A stretch of DNA of 64,000 nt from Pseudidiomarina salinarum (GCF_000753715.1 NZ_JPER01000006.1:1-64000), one strand, 5' to 3'. Positions 35,907-46,159 are shown, counted from the stretch's first letter. Notes: a model not told the origin generated them from the letters alone. Made by a program: numbers and translations.

Positions 35907-35934
35907 TTGCTTCCGGCCTGCTTTCCGTTACTAT
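35907..35934 (+). promoter_or_regulatory. candidate promoter for folB-folK-uppP
   Basis: TTGCTT and TACTAT with a 16-base spacer lie about 65 bases before the folB ATG. The -10 matches 5 of 6 bases. Confidence 0.45.
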
Positions 35935-35998
35935 GCAAAGCCCATAGCATAAGCGGTTTATCGCAGAATTTCTATTGTTAACCAAGTGAGTATAACGG

Positions 35999-36358
35999 AT
36001 GGATAAGGTACTAGTAGAAGGGTTGCGGGTTGATGCCTATATAGGAGTGCATGACTGGGAACACGAACGCGAGCAACCACTCATCATTGACCTTGAAATG
36101 GACTGGGATAATGCCCGCGCCGCAACCACCAATGACTTAGCCGATGCACTGGATTACAGCACCCTGAGTGAAGCAGTAATTAAGTTGGTAAAGGCCCAGT
36201 CGTGGCAGCTTATCGAAACCCTGGCAGAAGCCGTTGCGGCCATGATTATGCAGGATTTTAAAGTAATGCGGGTGCAGGTCAAAGTTGGCAAGCCACAGGC
36301 GATTGTAGCAGCCCGTCAGGCTGCGGTTATTATTGTCAGACAGCAAACTCCGGCCTGA
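35999..36358 (+). CDS. folB: Dihydroneopterin aldolase FolB
   Basis: Converts 7,8-dihydroneopterin to 6-hydroxymethyl-dihydropterin and glycolaldehyde in folate synthesis. The 119-residue protein starts MDKVLVEGLRVDAYIGVHDWEHEREQPLI, with the pterin-binding Glu in GVHDWE, and ends with the conserved Lys in VKVGKPQAI. It is followed 3 bases later by folK, which encodes the next enzyme in the pathway. Confidence 0.96.
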   Translation: MDKVLVEGLRVDAYIGVHDWEHEREQPLIIDLEMDWDNARAATTNDLADALDYSTLSEAVIKLVKAQSWQLIETLAEAVAAMIMQDFKVMRVQVKVGKPQAIVAARQAAVIIVRQQTPA

Positions 36359-36361
36359 TTT

Positions 36362-36907
36362 ATGGCTCGTGTATTTCTTGGCATCGGCAGTAACCGTGAA
36401 CGTGAATATCATATTCATGCAGGCGTAAAAGCCCTGCATGACTTTTTTGCGGCTGAACATAAGCCGCTGCGCGTATCCCGGGTATTCGAAAGTGCTGCGG
36501 TAGGCTTTGACGGTAAACCTTTCTATAATCTGGTCGCTGAACTAAGCACTTCAATGTCTGCGGCAGCAGTGAACCAGCAGTGTAAAGTGATAGAACAACG
36601 ATTTGGCCATCAGCATTCCGGTCCCAAATTCAGTCCGCGCACCCTGGATATTGATGTTTTGCTATACGACCAGGTCATTAGCCGAAGTCCGGTGCAGTTG
36701 CCGCGTGACGAGATCCTGTCCAATGCGTTTGTGCTCTGGCCGCTTGCCGAACTGGCCCCGACGGTCCAGCATCCAGTTACCGGAAAAACTTTTGCTGAGA
36801 TCTGGCAGAATTATCGTAGCGCCCAGCAATTGGAGCCTATATCATTTACCTTTGAGGCCTTGCCTCACCTGCGTCATTCTCATCAACATCTACCAGGGAC
36901 GATTTAA
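36362..36907 (+). CDS. folK: 6-hydroxymethyl-dihydropterin pyrophosphokinase FolK
   Basis: Transfers pyrophosphate from ATP to 6-hydroxymethyl-dihydropterin. Family features are [21 protein letters not shown] at the N terminus, FYNLVAEL, the signature [14 protein letters not shown] with the metal-binding DIDV, and [21 protein letters not shown]. The length of 181 residues is slightly longer than E. coli FolK (159), mainly from a C-terminal extension. Only 2 bases separate it from the GTG of uppP. Confidence 0.95.
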   Translation: MARVFLGIGSNREREYHIHAGVKALHDFFAAEHKPLRVSRVFESAAVGFDGKPFYNLVAELSTSMSAAAVNQQCKVIEQRFGHQHSGPKFSPRTLDIDVLLYDQVISRSPVQLPRDEILSNAFVLWPLAELAPTVQHPVTGKTFAEIWQNYRSAQQLEPISFTFEALPHLRHSHQHLPGTI

Positions 36908-36909
36908 GC

Positions 36910-37707
36910 GTGAGCACATTTGAAGCTATTATTCTGGCCTTAATTCAGGGTATTACCGAGTTCCTGCCGATTTCCAGTTCCGCCCATCTGATTCTGCCCT
37001 CACAGGTGCTGGGATGGGAAGATCAAGGCTTAGCTTTTGATGTTGCAGTTCACGTGGGTACCTTACTGGCAGTAATTGCCTATTATCGCAAGGATGTCGG
37101 TGAGCTTACCGCGGGCTGGTTTGCGTCGTGGCGTGGCCAGCATAACGAATATAGCCGGTTGGCCTGGCTGTTGATCTGGGCGACGGTACCCGCTGGTCTT
37201 GCTGGTTTATTTGGTGCCGGATTAATTGAAGATTACACGCGTTCGGCACTGGTTATAGCGATAACGACGATCGTTTTCGGTCTGGTACTCTGGTACGCCG
37301 ATGTGCGGGCAAGTGACCGGGCAGGGATTCACTCTCTTACTCTAAGACAAGCGATATTAATAGGTATTGCTCAGGCAGTGGCGTTGATTCCCGGCACCTC
37401 GCGTTCAGGCATCACGATGACGGCAGGCTTGCTGATCGGTTTGAAACGCGTGGACGCGGCGCGCTTTTCGTTCTTGTTATCAATTCCGGTTATTATCATG
37501 GCCGGTGGCTACCAGGGCCTGAAGCTTGCCCAGCAGCCTGAACCCGTTGCCTGGTTGGCGGTTATTTCCGGCATGCTGGTGTCTTTTGTTGCGGCCTATC
37601 TGTGTATTCACTACTTCCTGAAAGTTATCGAGCGCATGGGCATGCTGCCTTTTGTGATTTACCGCCTAATCCTCGGAGCTGTGCTGCTCTGGCTGGTCTT
37701 CGGATAA
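36910..37707 (+). CDS. uppP: Undecaprenyl-diphosphate phosphatase UppP (BacA)
   Basis: Integral membrane enzyme that removes a phosphate from undecaprenyl pyrophosphate to recycle the lipid carrier for peptidoglycan and other glycans. The two active-site motifs are [11 protein letters not shown] near the N terminus and [15 protein letters not shown]. About eight hydrophobic helices span the 265 residues. It starts with GTG. The last 42 bases overlap the end of cca on the other strand, an unusually long convergent overlap. Confidence 0.95.
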   Translation: MSTFEAIILALIQGITEFLPISSSAHLILPSQVLGWEDQGLAFDVAVHVGTLLAVIAYYRKDVGELTAGWFASWRGQHNEYSRLAWLLIWATVPAGLAGLFGAGLIEDYTRSALVIAITTIVFGLVLWYADVRASDRAGIHSLTLRQAILIGIAQAVALIPGTSRSGITMTAGLLIGLKRVDAARFSFLLSIPVIIMAGGYQGLKLAQQPEPVAWLAVISGMLVSFVAAYLCIHYFLKVIERMGMLPFVIYRLILGAVLLWLVFG

Positions 37708-38820
37708 GCCTTGCGAGCCGTCCAGGACTTCCTGGATTCGCTGCAGTCTTAATTGTTCAACGGCCTCGCCCACAGCGGGGCCGCGTAATGCCTCACCACG
37801 ACTTGCAGCAGATGCTAACAGCGGGCCTGCCTCAACTGCTGCAGCGGCTTCCCAGGCTTCATTAATGAGATTCAGTCGCTCATCGGCTACGCCACGGGCA
37901 TGCCAGATTGCGGCCAGTTGTTGATGACGGTCGGGGCGACGCCAGCTGTCGCTCTGATTAAAGAGCGCGAGCAGTTCGGTGGCCGTAGCACTGGCGACTT
38001 GTTCAGGTGTTATGCGTTGGGCCAGAATCGCCAGAAACCTGTACTCATTTGGCACTTTCAGACGGGTGCAGAGTGTTTCCACCTCAACCGCGCTAAAAGC
38101 ACTGGCAAAGACAGCGAAGCGCAGTAAGGTATCATCCCGCTCCAGTGCTGCGAGGTAACTTAGTGCCGTTGCCCGGCGGGTGTCATCAGTAAGTTCAATA
38201 AACCAGGGTTTCAGAGCGCCGGCGTCAGCTAGCACATCAAAATAGATGTGCGGATCCTTGGTCGATAATGCCAGACGGGTTTCACGCCAGACCCGCTCGC
38301 AACTGAGCGTTGCCAGTTCACCGGTGGCGGCAGTGTCGCGCATTAACTGCATGGTTTCGTCGGCAATAGTAAAGCCGTCATCATGAAAACGGGCAGCAAA
38401 GCGGGCAACCCGCAATACCCTTAATGGATCTTCGACAAAAGCCGGAGAAACATGACGGAGTATTTTTGCTTTCAGATCAGCAAGACCATGGTAAGGATCA
38501 ACGAGTTCACCTTCTTCGCTCTCGGCGATAGCGTTGATGGTCAGATCACGGCGGCGTAGATCCTGTTCAAGGGTGACAGAGGGATCGGCGTCGACTGCAA
38601 AACCGGTGTAGCCAGCAGCGGACTTTCTCTCAGTCCGGGCCAGGGCATATTCCTCACCAGTTTTGGGATGTAAAAATACCGGAAAATCTTTGCCGACCTG
38701 ACGAAAACCGAAGCTCTGTAATTGGGACGGGGTGCTGCCAATTACCACATAGTCTCGTTCTGTTACTGGCTTACCCAGTAATTTATCCCGTACGGCGCCG
38801 CCAACCAGGTATATTTGCAC
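37666..38820 (-). CDS. cca: CCA-adding tRNA nucleotidyltransferase
   Basis: Adds or repairs the 3'-CCA of tRNA using CTP and ATP without a template. The class II polymerase domain shows [25 protein letters not shown] (DXD-type metal site), [11 protein letters not shown] and [16 protein letters not shown]. The 384 residues are shorter than E. coli Cca (412), and I see no HxxxHD-type metal site in the second half, so the phosphodiesterase/phosphatase activities of HD-type enzymes are probably absent. The C-terminal tail is Ser/Glu/Gln-rich. Confidence 0.93.
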   Translation of the reverse strand: MQIYLVGGAVRDKLLGKPVTERDYVVIGSTPSQLQSFGFRQVGKDFPVFLHPKTGEEYALARTERKSAAGYTGFAVDADPSVTLEQDLRRRDLTINAIAESEEGELVDPYHGLADLKAKILRHVSPAFVEDPLRVLRVARFAARFHDDGFTIADETMQLMRDTAATGELATLSCERVWRETRLALSTKDPHIYFDVLADAGALKPWFIELTDDTRRATALSYLAALERDDTLLRFAVFASAFSAVEVETLCTRLKVPNEYRFLAILAQRITPEQVASATATELLALFNQSDSWRRPDRHQQLAAIWHARGVADERLNLINEAWEAAAAVEAGPLLASAASRGEALRGPAVGEAVEQLRLQRIQEVLDGSQGLSEDQPEQHSSED

Positions 38821-38923
38821 ACCAATCTCCTATGGTTTAATTCGATGATCGCGAATGACTAGCTCTGACGCATGGCAGTGGTTACACTGGTAAAAGCGCA
38901 GAACAACATGTAGCGATATAACA

Positions 38924-40390
38924 ATGTACCTGAATTACTTTGGTTTACATACAGCACCTTTCTCGATCGCACCGGATCCGCAGTTCTTATATATGAGTGA
39001 ACGGCATCAGGAAGCCTTGGCACACCTGACTTACGGCCTGCAGGGAAGCGGTGGTTTTATTTTACTGACTGGTGAAGTAGGAACGGGTAAAACCACGGTA
39101 TCACGGGCGTTGCTGGAACAACTGCCGGAACAAACACGTACCGCTTTTATTCTGAACCCGATGCTCAATGAGCACGAACTGCTGGCCACCCTCTGTGACG
39201 AGTTCGGTATTCGCTATGCCAAACGTTCGATCACCGATAAAAAACTTACCGATAAACTCAGTAGTTTTCTGCTCGCGGCTCATGCTGAAGGTGAGCAATG
39301 CGTGGTACTGATTGATGAAGCCCAGCATCTTCAGCCCCAGGTGCTTGAGCAACTGCGTCTGTTGACGAATCTGGAAACCAACCAGCATAAACTGCTGCGG
39401 GTAATTCTGATTGGTCAGCCCGAGCTGCAGGATCTGCTGCGCCGTCGTGAATTGCGACAACTGGCTCAGCGAATCACCGCTCGCTATCATCTGCTGCCGT
39501 TACAGGGCAGCGATACCGAACGCTATATCAACTATCGCTTGCAGGTGGCTGGTGCCAGTCGCGGACTCTTTGATGGCCGTGCCATTGCGTTAGTGCATAA
39601 GCTCAGTGAAGGCATTCCGCGGCGCTTAAATCTGTTGTGTGACCGGGCCTTACTCGCGGCTTATAACGAGCAATCGCAACTGGTTACCAGCAAACATATC
39701 CGCGAAGCCGCGGTGGAACTTGATGGACACCGACCGGTGCAGCGCCGACGGGTTAGTTGGTCGGCTGGGGCTGCTGTAGCAGTAGTCTTTGCGTTGCTGG
39801 CTGGGTTTGCAGGTAGTTACTGGCTGAACCAGCAGGGCAGTCCGACTGAAGTGGCAGCTGACGAGTCTGAGAGTCAGGTTATCACGGTCACCGAAGACCC
39901 ACTGCTGGCGCTGACCCGCAGCTGGCAGCTGCCCAGGCCGGCCATCGATAAGCCGATCTGTGAATGGGTTGGAGCCTATGACCTGGGCTGCTTGCAGGGC
40001 ACTTTGCGCTACGACCAGCTGATGAAAATTAACTACCCGGTGTTGCTTGAACTTAGCGGTGGGGGCTATCAGTTCGTAAATGCACATGATATTCAGCCGG
40101 ATCCAGAGTGGACCGGCGCTTTTGTTCTGTTGTGGCAGCATCCGCCCGGCTATGAGAGCGAGGACGGCGAGCTATATCAACAGTGGTTGCTGGATGCCCT
40201 GGTCAGCTATGGCGCCGACAAGAGCCTGGCGGTAACCGATCAGATCCAGAACCTGCAGCTTAGTGCTGGCATTCCGGTAACCGGCAAGCCAGATGGCGTG
40301 ACCTTAAGCTGGCTGAGCGCGCGAACGCAGCAGGGCGGTCCACGCCTGAATCCCACGAACCAGCAGGCTGTCACGGGAGAATTCAAGTAA
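38924..40390 (+). CDS. gspA: General secretion ATPase GspA (ExeA type)
   Basis: Inner-membrane ATPase that, with GspB, helps insert the type II secretion secretin through peptidoglycan. The AAA domain (1 to about 270) has Walker A GEVGTGKT (50-57) and Walker B VVLIDEAQ (127-134), preceded by the typical NYFGLHTAPFSIAPDP. A single membrane helix spans about 279-300. The periplasmic part ends with a peptidoglycan-binding-like repeat (LQLSAGIPVTGKPDGVT). MshM is a close relative but usually lacks this C-terminal domain. The stop overlaps the gspB ATG by one base. Confidence 0.9.
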   Translation: MYLNYFGLHTAPFSIAPDPQFLYMSERHQEALAHLTYGLQGSGGFILLTGEVGTGKTTVSRALLEQLPEQTRTAFILNPMLNEHELLATLCDEFGIRYAKRSITDKKLTDKLSSFLLAAHAEGEQCVVLIDEAQHLQPQVLEQLRLLTNLETNQHKLLRVILIGQPELQDLLRRRELRQLAQRITARYHLLPLQGSDTERYINYRLQVAGASRGLFDGRAIALVHKLSEGIPRRLNLLCDRALLAAYNEQSQLVTSKHIREAAVELDGHRPVQRRRVSWSAGAAVAVVFALLAGFAGSYWLNQQGSPTEVAADESESQVITVTEDPLLALTRSWQLPRPAIDKPICEWVGAYDLGCLQGTLRYDQLMKINYPVLLELSGGGYQFVNAHDIQPDPEWTGAFVLLWQHPPGYESEDGELYQQWLLDALVSYGADKSLAVTDQIQNLQLSAGIPVTGKPDGVTLSWLSARTQQGGPRLNPTNQQAVTGEFK

Positions 40391-41076
40391 TGTCGTCGGT
40401 ATTAAAAGCTTTGCGTAATCAGTCTTCGCCGCTGCTACAGGAACGCCCACCGGTATGGCTTTCGTCTGCAGTCGATACCAGCCCTGGCCGGAGCTGGCGC
40501 TGGCTGGCGCTCGCTCTGGTGGTGGTTGCCGCGGGCATCGGGGGCTGGTTACTGGCAGATCGCCAGACTCAGGAGGTTATTACTGAGCCGGTGGTTACGA
40601 CCGTTGCCAGCAGCCGTTATCAGTTGGGAGCAATCCCGCAAGTTCGCCAGCCGACGCTACCAGCAGCAGTAGCTGAGGCCAGTTCGCAGCCGGCCGTTAT
40701 GCAGTCGCGTGGCGCTGAGCAACCGGCGTTGCCACAGGCCATCAATCTGAATGACGTGTCGCCGGAACTGCTGAACGCTTTTGAAGATGCCGTTGCCGCT
40801 ACTGATGGCGACGACGCTGGCCGTAACTCGGTGGTACCTGACTTGCGGGATCTGGATCTCAGCTTTCAGCGCAGTATTCCGGCATTTACTTATGATGGCC
40901 ATCAGTATTCATCGCGTGACAGCTCGCGCTGGGTGGTGCTGGGCGGCAACAGACTCTTTGAAGGGGACAGCTGGCAGGGGCTGACGGTGGTCCGCATTGC
41001 TCCGGCTTACCTGGTACTGTCAAAAAATTATCAGGCATTTCAACAACCCGCATTGGAGGACTGGACAAGCCCCTGA
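40390..41076 (+). CDS. gspB: General secretion protein GspB (ExeB type)
   Basis: A partner of GspA. The 228-residue protein begins MSSVLKALRNQ, then has one membrane helix (about 36-56), a variable periplasmic linker, and a C-terminal T2SSB-like domain (DLSFQRSIPAFTYDGHQYSSRDSSRWVVLGG to the end) with the conserved pattern of a short beta-rich OB-like fold. No other type II secretion genes are present in the window. Confidence 0.88.
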   Translation: MSSVLKALRNQSSPLLQERPPVWLSSAVDTSPGRSWRWLALALVVVAAGIGGWLLADRQTQEVITEPVVTTVASSRYQLGAIPQVRQPTLPAAVAEASSQPAVMQSRGAEQPALPQAINLNDVSPELLNAFEDAVAATDGDDAGRNSVVPDLRDLDLSFQRSIPAFTYDGHQYSSRDSSRWVVLGGNRLFEGDSWQGLTVVRIAPAYLVLSKNYQAFQQPALEDWTSP

Positions 41077-41137
41077 TTACTTGATATTAAAACACCTGTT
41101 TAAATCTATTGTTTAATAAAAATAAGAGGGTGTTGGC

Positions 41138-42913
41138 ATGGCAGACTATCGGGCTCCGCGCGAGGATATGCAGTTTGTACTGCAGGATGTATTTCAGGTT
41201 GATCAGGACTGGGCCAGGTTCTCCAGGCTAGCTGATCTGGATATGGATACAGCAGCGGCTATTATTGACGAAGGTGCCAAGCTGGCCGAAACCTTAATAG
41301 CGCCTAATTGCCGGGCCGCCGATGAAGAAGGCGTTCAGTTTAGCGAAGGCCGTGTCACTACCCCCTCTGGTTATAGAGAAAACTTCAAACAACTGGCCGC
41401 GGGTGGCTGGGTTGGTGTAACCGCAAATCCTGAGTTCGGCGGTATGGGGCTGCCCAAGTCGATCTCGGCCCAGTATGAAGAGATCCTCTGCGCTGCGGAT
41501 ATCTCGTTCTCTCTCTATTCTGGTCTTACTGCCGGTGCCATCATGACTCTGGATCAGCATGGCAGCGATGAACTTAAAGATATCTATCTGCCGAAAATGA
41601 TTGCCGGTGAGTGGACCGGCTCGATGTGCCTGACCGAAGCCCATGCCGGCACGGATCTCGGAATGATCCGCACCAAAGCTGTGCCTGCCGATGACGGCAG
41701 CTACCAGATTAGCGGAACAAAAATATTCATCACCGGCGGTGAGCATGATCTGGTCGACAATATCGTTCATCTGGTACTGGCAAAACTGCCTGACGCCCCG
41801 GCCGGCAGCAAAGGCATCAGCCTGTTTCTGGTGCCGAAATTTCTGGTTAATGAAGACGGCTCGCCCGGCGAGCGCAATCAGGTATTCTGCGGCGCCATCG
41901 AACATAAGATGGGGATCCATGCGTCTGCGACCTGCGTGATGAATTTTGATGGCGCGAAGGGCTGGCTGATCGGCGAACCTCATCGTGGTTTGCCGGCCAT
42001 GTTTACGATGATGAACTATGAACGCCTTGGCGTTGGTATTCAGGGATTGGGCGCCGCCGCACGTTCTTACCAGACTGCGCTTGAATATGCTCAGGATCGC
42101 CTGCAGGGGCGTGGCGCACGCGACACCCGGGCAGCAGATAAAGAAGCTGATCCATTGATAGTCCATGGCGATGTGCGGCGGATGCTGTTAACAATGAAGG
42201 CCTTCGTGGAAGGCGGCCGGGCCTTTTCAACCTACGTCGGCAAGCAACTGGATATCTCCAAATTCAGCGATAATGACGCTGAACGGGAACGGGCCCAGGC
42301 GTTAGTAGACCTGTTGACCCCCGTGGCTAAAGCGTTTCTTACCGATACCGGATTTGAAGCGACTGTGCTGGGACAGCAAATCCTTGGTGGTCACGGCTAT
42401 GTGCGGGAGTGGGGTCAGGAACAGCTGGTTCGCGATTGCCGCATTGCGCAGATATATGAAGGCACTAACGGTATTCAGGCGCTGGACTTGTTAGGGCGAA
42501 AGGTTGGTGGTTCGCGCGGTAAGTTGCTGGAACCGCTGCTGGAAGATATTGCTGCTTTGACAGCCCAACCTGCGGCTGGCTTTGAGAATGAACTCGCGCG
42601 TCTGGATGAAGCTACTAAATTGCTTGAACGGGTCACCGGGATGGTTTTGCGGCAGGCAGCAGAAGATGAAAATATTATCAACAGCGTTGCTGTTGAATAT
42701 TTACATCTGGTGGGTTACGTCTGTTTTGCTTATGTCTGGTTGCGGATGGCAATCACCGCTGAAGATAAGATAAGTGAGCGGCCGTACCTGGCAAGTAAGG
42801 TAAAAACGGCGCGTTTCTATATGGCGCGACTGTTACCCCGGATACAGAGTCTGGCCGCCGCTATTGAAGACGGCAGCCAGTCATTGTATCAGCACGAACC
42901 GGACGAATTCTGA
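41138..42913 (+). CDS. Acyl-CoA dehydrogenase, long C-terminal type
   Basis: FAD enzyme that introduces a trans-2 double bond in an acyl-CoA. The 591-residue protein contains the N-terminal helical domain, MCLTEAHAGTDLGMIRTKA and ITGGEHD of the FAD-binding beta domain, GHGYVREWGQEQLVRDCRI, and YEGTNGIQALDLLGRKV, where the Glu is the likely catalytic base. An extra C-terminal domain (about 470-591) fits the group that includes 3-methylmercaptopropionyl-CoA dehydrogenase DmdC and some medium- or long-chain enzymes. Which acyl-CoA is used is not resolved. GAGGG precedes the ATG. It converges on putA. Confidence 0.9.
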   Translation: MADYRAPREDMQFVLQDVFQVDQDWARFSRLADLDMDTAAAIIDEGAKLAETLIAPNCRAADEEGVQFSEGRVTTPSGYRENFKQLAAGGWVGVTANPEFGGMGLPKSISAQYEEILCAADISFSLYSGLTAGAIMTLDQHGSDELKDIYLPKMIAGEWTGSMCLTEAHAGTDLGMIRTKAVPADDGSYQISGTKIFITGGEHDLVDNIVHLVLAKLPDAPAGSKGISLFLVPKFLVNEDGSPGERNQVFCGAIEHKMGIHASATCVMNFDGAKGWLIGEPHRGLPAMFTMMNYERLGVGIQGLGAAARSYQTALEYAQDRLQGRGARDTRAADKEADPLIVHGDVRRMLLTMKAFVEGGRAFSTYVGKQLDISKFSDNDAERERAQALVDLLTPVAKAFLTDTGFEATVLGQQILGGHGYVREWGQEQLVRDCRIAQIYEGTNGIQALDLLGRKVGGSRGKLLEPLLEDIAALTAQPAAGFENELARLDEATKLLERVTGMVLRQAAEDENIINSVAVEYLHLVGYVCFAYVWLRMAITAEDKISERPYLASKVKTARFYMARLLPRIQSLAAAIEDGSQSLYQHEPDEF

Positions 42914-42933
42914 TTGCCCGGTGCATGCCGCAG

Positions 42934-42961
42934 CCCTGTTAGTCGCCGAGCGACAACAGGG
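42934..42961. repeat. hairpin spanning the putA stop codon
   Basis: CCCTGTT-A-GTCGC pairs with GCGACAACAGGG around a CGA loop, a 12-bp stem with one bulged A. It includes the putA stop and the last codons. No T-run follows on either strand. Confidence 0.55.
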
Positions 42962-45900
42962 TTGCATTACCACCGACCGCAGTAATGTTATTGCTGCGGG
43001 TTTTCTCGGTAATAAAGCGCGTGAGGTAGTGTGGGCCACCAGCTTTCGGTCCGGTACCTGAGCGGCCGCGGCCACCAAATGGCTGCACCCCAACCACGGC
43101 ACCAATCTGGTTGCGGTTGATATAAACGTTACCGACATCAATCCGGCGCGCTACGTCATAGGCGAAGGTTTCATTGCGGCTATGAATACCGAAAGTAAGA
43201 CCGAAACCGGTATTGTTAATGCTCTTGATAACGTCATCAAGTTCACTGGTTTTGTAACGAATCACGTGCAGAATCGGCCCGAAATTTTCTTTCACCAACT
43301 GGTTGATGTTGTCAATTTCAATCGCGGTCGGTGCCACGAATAAACCGCCCTGAGTGTATTCAGGTAACTGGGCCCGGCCAATAAGGCGCCCGGTCTGCGT
43401 AATGTCACTGATATGTCGTTCCAGGTTGGTTTTCGACACGCCATCGATAACCGGGCCGACATCGGTTTCATGCAGCATAGGGTCGCCGACCTTAAGCTCG
43501 GCCATCGCGCCTTTGAGCAACTCGATAACCCGATCAGCAATGTCGTCCTGCACATAAAGCACCCGCAGCGCGGAGCAGCGCTGTCCGGCGCTCTTAAAGG
43601 CACTACCTACGATATCTGTCACTGCCTGCTCAGGTAATGCGGTGGAGTCAATCAGCATGGCATTCTGACCGCCTGTTTCAGCGATTAAAGGCACTATGTT
43701 GCCGGTACGGGCAGCCAGGGCGCGGTTAATGGCCTGCGCGGTATAAGTTGAACCGGTAAAGCATACGCCGCCGATGTCTTCCTGGGATACCAGGTAAGAA
43801 CCGATTTCGGCGCCGCTACCCGGCATGAAGTGCAGGACATCACCCGGGATGCCCGCTTCAAGAGCCAGCTGTACAGTACGGAAGGCCACGAGGCCGGTCT
43901 GTTCTGCAGGCTTAGCGATAACACAGTTACCCGTTACCAGCGCAGCGACAACCTGGCCGACAAAAATGGCGACCGGGAAGTTCCAGGGACTGATACAGAT
44001 AAAGGTGCCGCGACCCTGTAAAAAGAGTTCATTGTCTTCGCCGGTAGGGCCTGGCAGTTCTGTTGGCTCACTCATAAGTTCACGGGCCTGCACTGCATAG
44101 TAGCGACAGAAATCTACTGCTTCGCGAATTTCGTCGATGCCGTCCTGCAGGCTTTTGCCGCCCTCGAGGCTACATAGCGCAATCAGCTCGTCGCGGTTCG
44201 CTTCCATCAGGTCAGCGAATTTCTCCAGTGCCTTAGCACGGATTTCCACATCGGTATCGCGCCAACGGCGATACGCTGCATTGGCACTTTCCAGTGCCTT
44301 CTCGGCAAGCGCTTTATCGCCCCAGCTAATAGTACCTACAGTACGGTCCATTTCCTGAGGACTGGAAATCGATACGCGATGGTGCGCATCGACGACATCG
44401 CCATTAACGATAGGGCCGCCCTGCCACTGTTTGTCACGGTATTGCTGCACCGCAGCAATAAAATCATCTGCTTGAGAGTGAACGTTCATATTCAATCCTA
44501 ATGAGTTCTTGCGATCGCTGAAAATCTGCGTCGGCATAGGAATTTTGCTGTTAGCGTAAGTGTCGAACTGCGCCAGCGTATGTACCGGGTGCTTGCTAAG
44601 CTGGTCAACGGGTACCGTTGGGTCCAGGAGCTTATGCACAAAGGAGGTATTAGCACCATTTTCCAGCAAACGCCGGACCAGGTAGGGTAGTAAATCCTTA
44701 TGGGCACCGACCGGCGCATAAATGCGCACTGTGGTGTCTGGATCTTCGTCCAGCAGGGTGTCATAGAGATCAGCACCCATTCCGTGCAGGCGCTGGAACT
44801 CGATCCGGCGCTTATACTTTTCATTCAGGTGCCGTATTGCCATAACACTCTGCGCGTTATGGGTAGCAAACTGCGGATACAGAGCGCCATCGGAGGCATC
44901 GCTTAACAGATAATGCGCACAGGCAAGGTATGAGACATCGGTATTGGCTTTACGGGTAAATACCGGATATGCCGTCAGGCCGTTCATTTGCGACAGCTTG
45001 ATTTCAGTATCCCAGTAAGCCCCTTTCACCAGCCGCACAGGTATCTCGTCACCACCTTCGCGGGCCAGTGCGGTAAGCCAGCATAAAGTGGGCAGGGCGC
45101 GCTTAGAGTAAGCCTGCACCACCAGACCAAAGCGTGGCCAGTCTTTACAGACACCGCTGCGATACACTTTCTCAAACAGCTCCAGCGACAGTTCGTGACG
45201 GTCAGCCTCTTCGGCATCAATAGTAACGCCAACGTCCGCGTCTTTCGCCAGTTTGACCAGGTCGCTCAGGCTTTGTGCCAGTTCAATTAAGACGCGATCA
45301 CGGTTCGCCATTTCGTAGCGTGGGTGCAGTGCTGAAAGCTTAATTGAAATGGTCGGCCGCGGCGCTTTCGGGTTGTTAAAGTTTTCTTTCGCAACAACCT
45401 TAATTGAGTTGACGTAATCGGCATGATAGCGACGGGCATCGGCGGAAGTTAACGCAGCCTCGCCAAGCATGTCATAAGCATGGGTGTAGCCCTTGGTGCG
45501 ATTGGCACGGCTGTTCTTCAGGGCCTCTTCAATGGTGCGCCCCAGTACAAACTGCTTACCCATGATGCGCATGGCTGCATATGTTGCGGTACGCACTACC
45601 GGCATCCCCAGACGCCGGATCAGGCGGCGGAATACACCGCGGGGTGTTTCCATCGGTTGACCGGTGGGGTTAATCACAGAGTTCGTTAATGCCAGTGACC
45701 AGGAGCCGGAATTGACCAGCCAGGAGCCGCTTTGGCCCATATGTTTGTGCCAGTCACCGCCTGAAAGGCGATCCTGGATGAGTGCGTCGGCGGTAGCTGC
45801 ATCTGGAACCCGCAACAGCGCCTCTGCCAGACACATCAAAATAATGCCTTCTTTGGTATCCAGGCTATATTCTTGCAAAAAGGCATCGACACCACCGCCA

Positions 45901-46106
45901 TCCGCGCGTTCACGAACGGTTTTAACCAGTTTAGCGGTGCGTTCCGTCACCTTATCCAAGCTTTCTTCATCGCTCGGTACGAGCTCCATCAGCTCTTTAA
46001 CATAGGCATTTTCGTCAATAAGATAATTGTCGGTAATGGCTTGCTGAAGTCGACCAAGGTCAGCATCAGAGTATTGAGCCGCAAGTACTTCACTTGCTTT
46101 GAACAT
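42939..46106 (-). CDS. putA: Bifunctional proline dehydrogenase / P5C dehydrogenase PutA
   Basis: Catalyses both steps from proline to glutamate: FAD-linked proline dehydrogenase (about 80-470, with SIKLSALHPRYE, RLVKGAYWDTEIK and YAPVGAHKDLLPYLVRRLLENGAN), then NAD-linked P5C dehydrogenase (about 540-1000, with SPWNFPVAIFVGQV, ETGGQNAML and the nucleophile Cys in SAGQRCSALRV). The ATG at 46106 follows CAGGAG and gives 1055 residues. E. coli PutA (1320) also has an N-terminal ribbon-helix-helix DNA-binding domain, which is missing here, so this protein cannot autoregulate in that way. It runs toward the acyl-CoA dehydrogenase gene. Confidence 0.96.
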   Translation of the reverse strand: MFKASEVLAAQYSDADLGRLQQAITDNYLIDENAYVKELMELVPSDEESLDKVTERTAKLVKTVRERADGGGVDAFLQEYSLDTKEGIILMCLAEALLRVPDAATADALIQDRLSGGDWHKHMGQSGSWLVNSGSWSLALTNSVINPTGQPMETPRGVFRRLIRRLGMPVVRTATYAAMRIMGKQFVLGRTIEEALKNSRANRTKGYTHAYDMLGEAALTSADARRYHADYVNSIKVVAKENFNNPKAPRPTISIKLSALHPRYEMANRDRVLIELAQSLSDLVKLAKDADVGVTIDAEEADRHELSLELFEKVYRSGVCKDWPRFGLVVQAYSKRALPTLCWLTALAREGGDEIPVRLVKGAYWDTEIKLSQMNGLTAYPVFTRKANTDVSYLACAHYLLSDASDGALYPQFATHNAQSVMAIRHLNEKYKRRIEFQRLHGMGADLYDTLLDEDPDTTVRIYAPVGAHKDLLPYLVRRLLENGANTSFVHKLLDPTVPVDQLSKHPVHTLAQFDTYANSKIPMPTQIFSDRKNSLGLNMNVHSQADDFIAAVQQYRDKQWQGGPIVNGDVVDAHHRVSISSPQEMDRTVGTISWGDKALAEKALESANAAYRRWRDTDVEIRAKALEKFADLMEANRDELIALCSLEGGKSLQDGIDEIREAVDFCRYYAVQARELMSEPTELPGPTGEDNELFLQGRGTFICISPWNFPVAIFVGQVVAALVTGNCVIAKPAEQTGLVAFRTVQLALEAGIPGDVLHFMPGSGAEIGSYLVSQEDIGGVCFTGSTYTAQAINRALAARTGNIVPLIAETGGQNAMLIDSTALPEQAVTDIVGSAFKSAGQRCSALRVLYVQDDIADRVIELLKGAMAELKVGDPMLHETDVGPVIDGVSKTNLERHISDITQTGRLIGRAQLPEYTQGGLFVAPTAIEIDNINQLVKENFGPILHVIRYKTSELDDVIKSINNTGFGLTFGIHSRNETFAYDVARRIDVGNVYINRNQIGAVVGVQPFGGRGRSGTGPKAGGPHYLTRFITEKTRSNNITAVGGNATLLSLGD

Positions 46107-46159
46107 AGCGTCTCCTGTAGCACTCAGCCAAAAGCGTGGCTGGACGGATTTTGCGCGCA

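Noticed and set aside
41294-42166. 290-codon open frame on the - strand
   Set aside because: It is antisense to the acyl-CoA dehydrogenase, whose motifs are intact; the open frame is a by-product of codon bias.
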